NCBI RefSeq assembly: GCF_001753165.1
Contig: NZ_CP017448.1
Location: 638,462-702,461, forward strand
Direction: 5' to 3'
Source of the DNA: Acidihalobacter aeolianus
GTDB taxonomy: Bacteria > Pseudomonadota > Gammaproteobacteria > DSM-5130 > Acidihalobacteraceae
DNA: 64,000 nt
The position numbers and the translations under genes are program-made. The notes under the pieces were generated by a model, which was not told the origin of the DNA, ran no database searches, and worked only from the letters and a program-made list of their open reading frames with translations. Below are positions 62,627 through 64,000 of the stretch, one piece after another; position 1 is the first letter of the stretch; every line of letters begins with the position of its first letter.

Positions 62627-64000
62627 ATGAAGCCGTTGGTGGTTGATCTTGATGGGACGTTGATTAAAACGGATTTGTTGATGGAAACTGCAAATCGATT
62701 TGTGACTAGAAACCCTTTTCGAATTTATAAAATTCTGCAATGGCTTGCTCGCGGTAAGGTGCACCTGAAATTGGAGTTGGCAGAGCGAGCCGGGGTGATC
62801 CCGGCGTCGCTGCCATATCACGAATTCGTCGTCGATTGGCTAAAAGAGCAAAAATCGCAGGGCAGAACCTTGATCCTGGCGACGGCCAGTTGTCAGGCCT
62901 TGGCGGATGAAGTGGCCGGGTATCTGGGTGTGTTTGATTCGGTTATGGGTACTGACGGTGATACCAATCTGAAGTCGCATGCCAAGCGCGATCGACTGGT
63001 CGAGCGCTTTGGACATAAAGGATTTGATTACGTAGGTAATGACTATGCGGACCTTTCCGTTTGGGAGTCGTCAGATCGCGCATACGTGGTGAGCAACGAT
63101 TCGGGTCTGGTAAAAAAGGCTCGCAATATCGGTAATGTCGAGCACGTGTTTGAAACCGGTAAACCCGGTTTTGTCGGTAGTATGTTGAAGGCCTTGCGCC
63201 CTCATCAGTGGGTTAAGAATTTTCTGGTATTCATACCCTTGATCATGGCGCAGCGTTATGGTGATGTCGGTAGCGTTTTTCAGGCGGTATTCGCTTTTCT
63301 GGTTTTCGGAATGACGGCATCGAGTGTCTATTTGCTCAACGACTTGGTGGACGTGGAGGATGACAGGCATCATGCACGCAAGCGGAAGAGACCCTTTGCC
63401 GCGGGCAATTTATCGCTCTTGCATGGGTGGCTAGCCTGGCCGATTGTGCTGTTGGCGGCATTTGGCGTTTCCTTGGCGATTTTACCGATAAAATTTGTCG
63501 GTGTGCTGGCCGTTTATTTCGGGCTCACCCTGGCTTACTCCTTCCGTCTCAAGCGTGCTGCGATGGTAGACGTCATTACGCTGGCGGCGCTGTACACCTT
63601 GCGCATCATCGCCGGCGCAGCCGCGATTTCCGTGCCGCTCTCGTTTTGGTTGCTGGCATTTTCGATGTTCATCTTTCTATCTCTTGCATTTATCAAGAGG
63701 TACAGTGAACTCAGGGTTGCTGCGGAGCGTGATAAACAGAAGTCCTTGCGCGGCAGAGGCTACAGCCCGGACGATCTCGAAGCGATTTCGACAATGGGCA
63801 TCGGCGCGGGGTACATGTCGGTATTGGTGCTGGCGCTTTATGTGAACAGCGATACGACAGCGGCTTTATACCGAAACCCGCACCTGATTTGGTTAGCCTG
63901 TCCGGTGCTGCTTTATTGGATATCTAGAGCCTGGCTGATCACGCACCGCGGCGAAATGCATGACGACCCGATCGTTTTTGCCTTGAAGGACCCCATGAGT
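62627..64000 (+). CDS. HAD phosphatase-UbiA prenyltransferase fusion protein (3' end outside window)
   Basis: 458 codons visible; open to the right edge. N-terminal HAD-like domain (about 1-180): VVDLDGTLIKTD motif at 5-16, GDTNLK and GNDYADLSVWE near 145 (motif IV-like). The membrane part resembles UbiA family prenyltransferases. LRPHQWVKNFLVFIPL near 195, NDLVDVEDDRHHARKRKRP near 240 with the Asp-rich substrate motif, and TLAALYTLRIIAG. Several transmembrane helices. Known relatives include decaprenyl-phosphate 5-phosphoribosyltransferase-like proteins; the substrate here is uncertain. The HAD-UbiA fusion suggests sequential transfer and dephosphorylation (inference). Confidence 0.88.
   Translation, partial: MKPLVVDLDGTLIKTDLLMETANRFVTRNPFRIYKILQWLARGKVHLKLELAERAGVIPASLPYHEFVVDWLKEQKSQGRTLILATASCQALADEVAGYLGVFDSVMGTDGDTNLKSHAKRDRLVERFGHKGFDYVGNDYADLSVWESSDRAYVVSNDSGLVKKARNIGNVEHVFETGKPGFVGSMLKALRPHQWVKNFLVFIPLIMAQRYGDVGSVFQAVFAFLVFGMTASSVYLLNDLVDVEDDRHHARKRKRPFAAGNLSLLHGWLAWPIVLLAAFGVSLAILPIKFVGVLAVYFGLTLAYSFRLKRAAMVDVITLAALYTLRIIAGAAAISVPLSFWLLAFSMFIFLSLAFIKRYSELRVAAERDKQKSLRGRGYSPDDLEAISTMGIGAGYMSVLVLALYVNSDTTAALYRNPHLIWLACPVLLYWISRAWLITHRGEMHDDPIVFALKDPMS

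Overview
The window is a 64 kb, GC-rich chromosomal segment of a gammaproteobacterium. The gene content (WaaF/WaaC/WaaA/HldE/HldD lipopolysaccharide core genes, FabA/FabB, GlnE, DsbD, PilT-type ATPases) and a groESL operon under a perfect CIRCE/HrcA operator fit the Chromatiales/Ectothiorhodospiraceae type of lineage. Two DsrE-fold proteins hint at a sulfur-metabolising relative, but that placement is inference. No rRNA, tRNA or CRISPR array was recognised.

Layout. 1-4316 (minus): accC (cut by the window edge)-accB-aroQ-dsbD-cutA. 4593-7226 (plus): fxsA, then promoter/CIRCE-groES-groEL-terminator. 7387-12467 (plus): a four-gene unit of a 154-aa conserved-looking protein, a HEAT-repeat Ser/Thr kinase and two PilT/PilU-like ATPases. 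12502-16212: an ECF sigma factor and a membrane anti-sigma factor whose periplasmic part is a DsrE-like domain (minus), divergent across an AT-rich gap from a secreted DsrE-like protein and a porin (plus). 16278-37388: glnE-ilvE-zinc-ribbon protein, then a large lipopolysaccharide/glycan region in three blocks (plus 20405-25409, minus 25406-31605, plus 31720-35409), followed by fabA-fabB. 37428-42412: isochorismatase-like hydrolase, pcm-like methyltransferase, polyphosphate:AMP phosphotransferase, and thiC behind a TPP riboswitch.

42474-51570 is an accessory island with lower GC. It holds a toxin-antitoxin remnant (operator, truncated toxin, intact antitoxin) and a Hachiman-type defence module (HamA-like nuclease, HamB-like SF2 helicase) that has been wrecked by three insertion sequences of three different families. 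IS66-type, IS5-type and IS1380-type elements each carry inverted repeats and an exact target duplication. Removing them and one copy of each duplication restores a 274-aa HamA and a 1002-aa HamB in one open frame overlapping as TAATG, so the insertions look recent.

51852-64000: nitrilase-family hydrolase, a 42-aa membrane peptide, a Ser/Thr-rich His-cluster protein, a decayed PAS-GGDEF-EAL protein, a frameshifted alpha/beta hydrolase, a transglutaminase-like protein, a LemA-M48 protease pair and, running off the right edge, a HAD-UbiA fusion protein.

The candidates most worth follow-up are the IS-shredded Hachiman locus, the ECF sigma/anti-sigma-DsrE/secreted DsrE/porin module, and the HEAT-kinase/dual PilT cluster.
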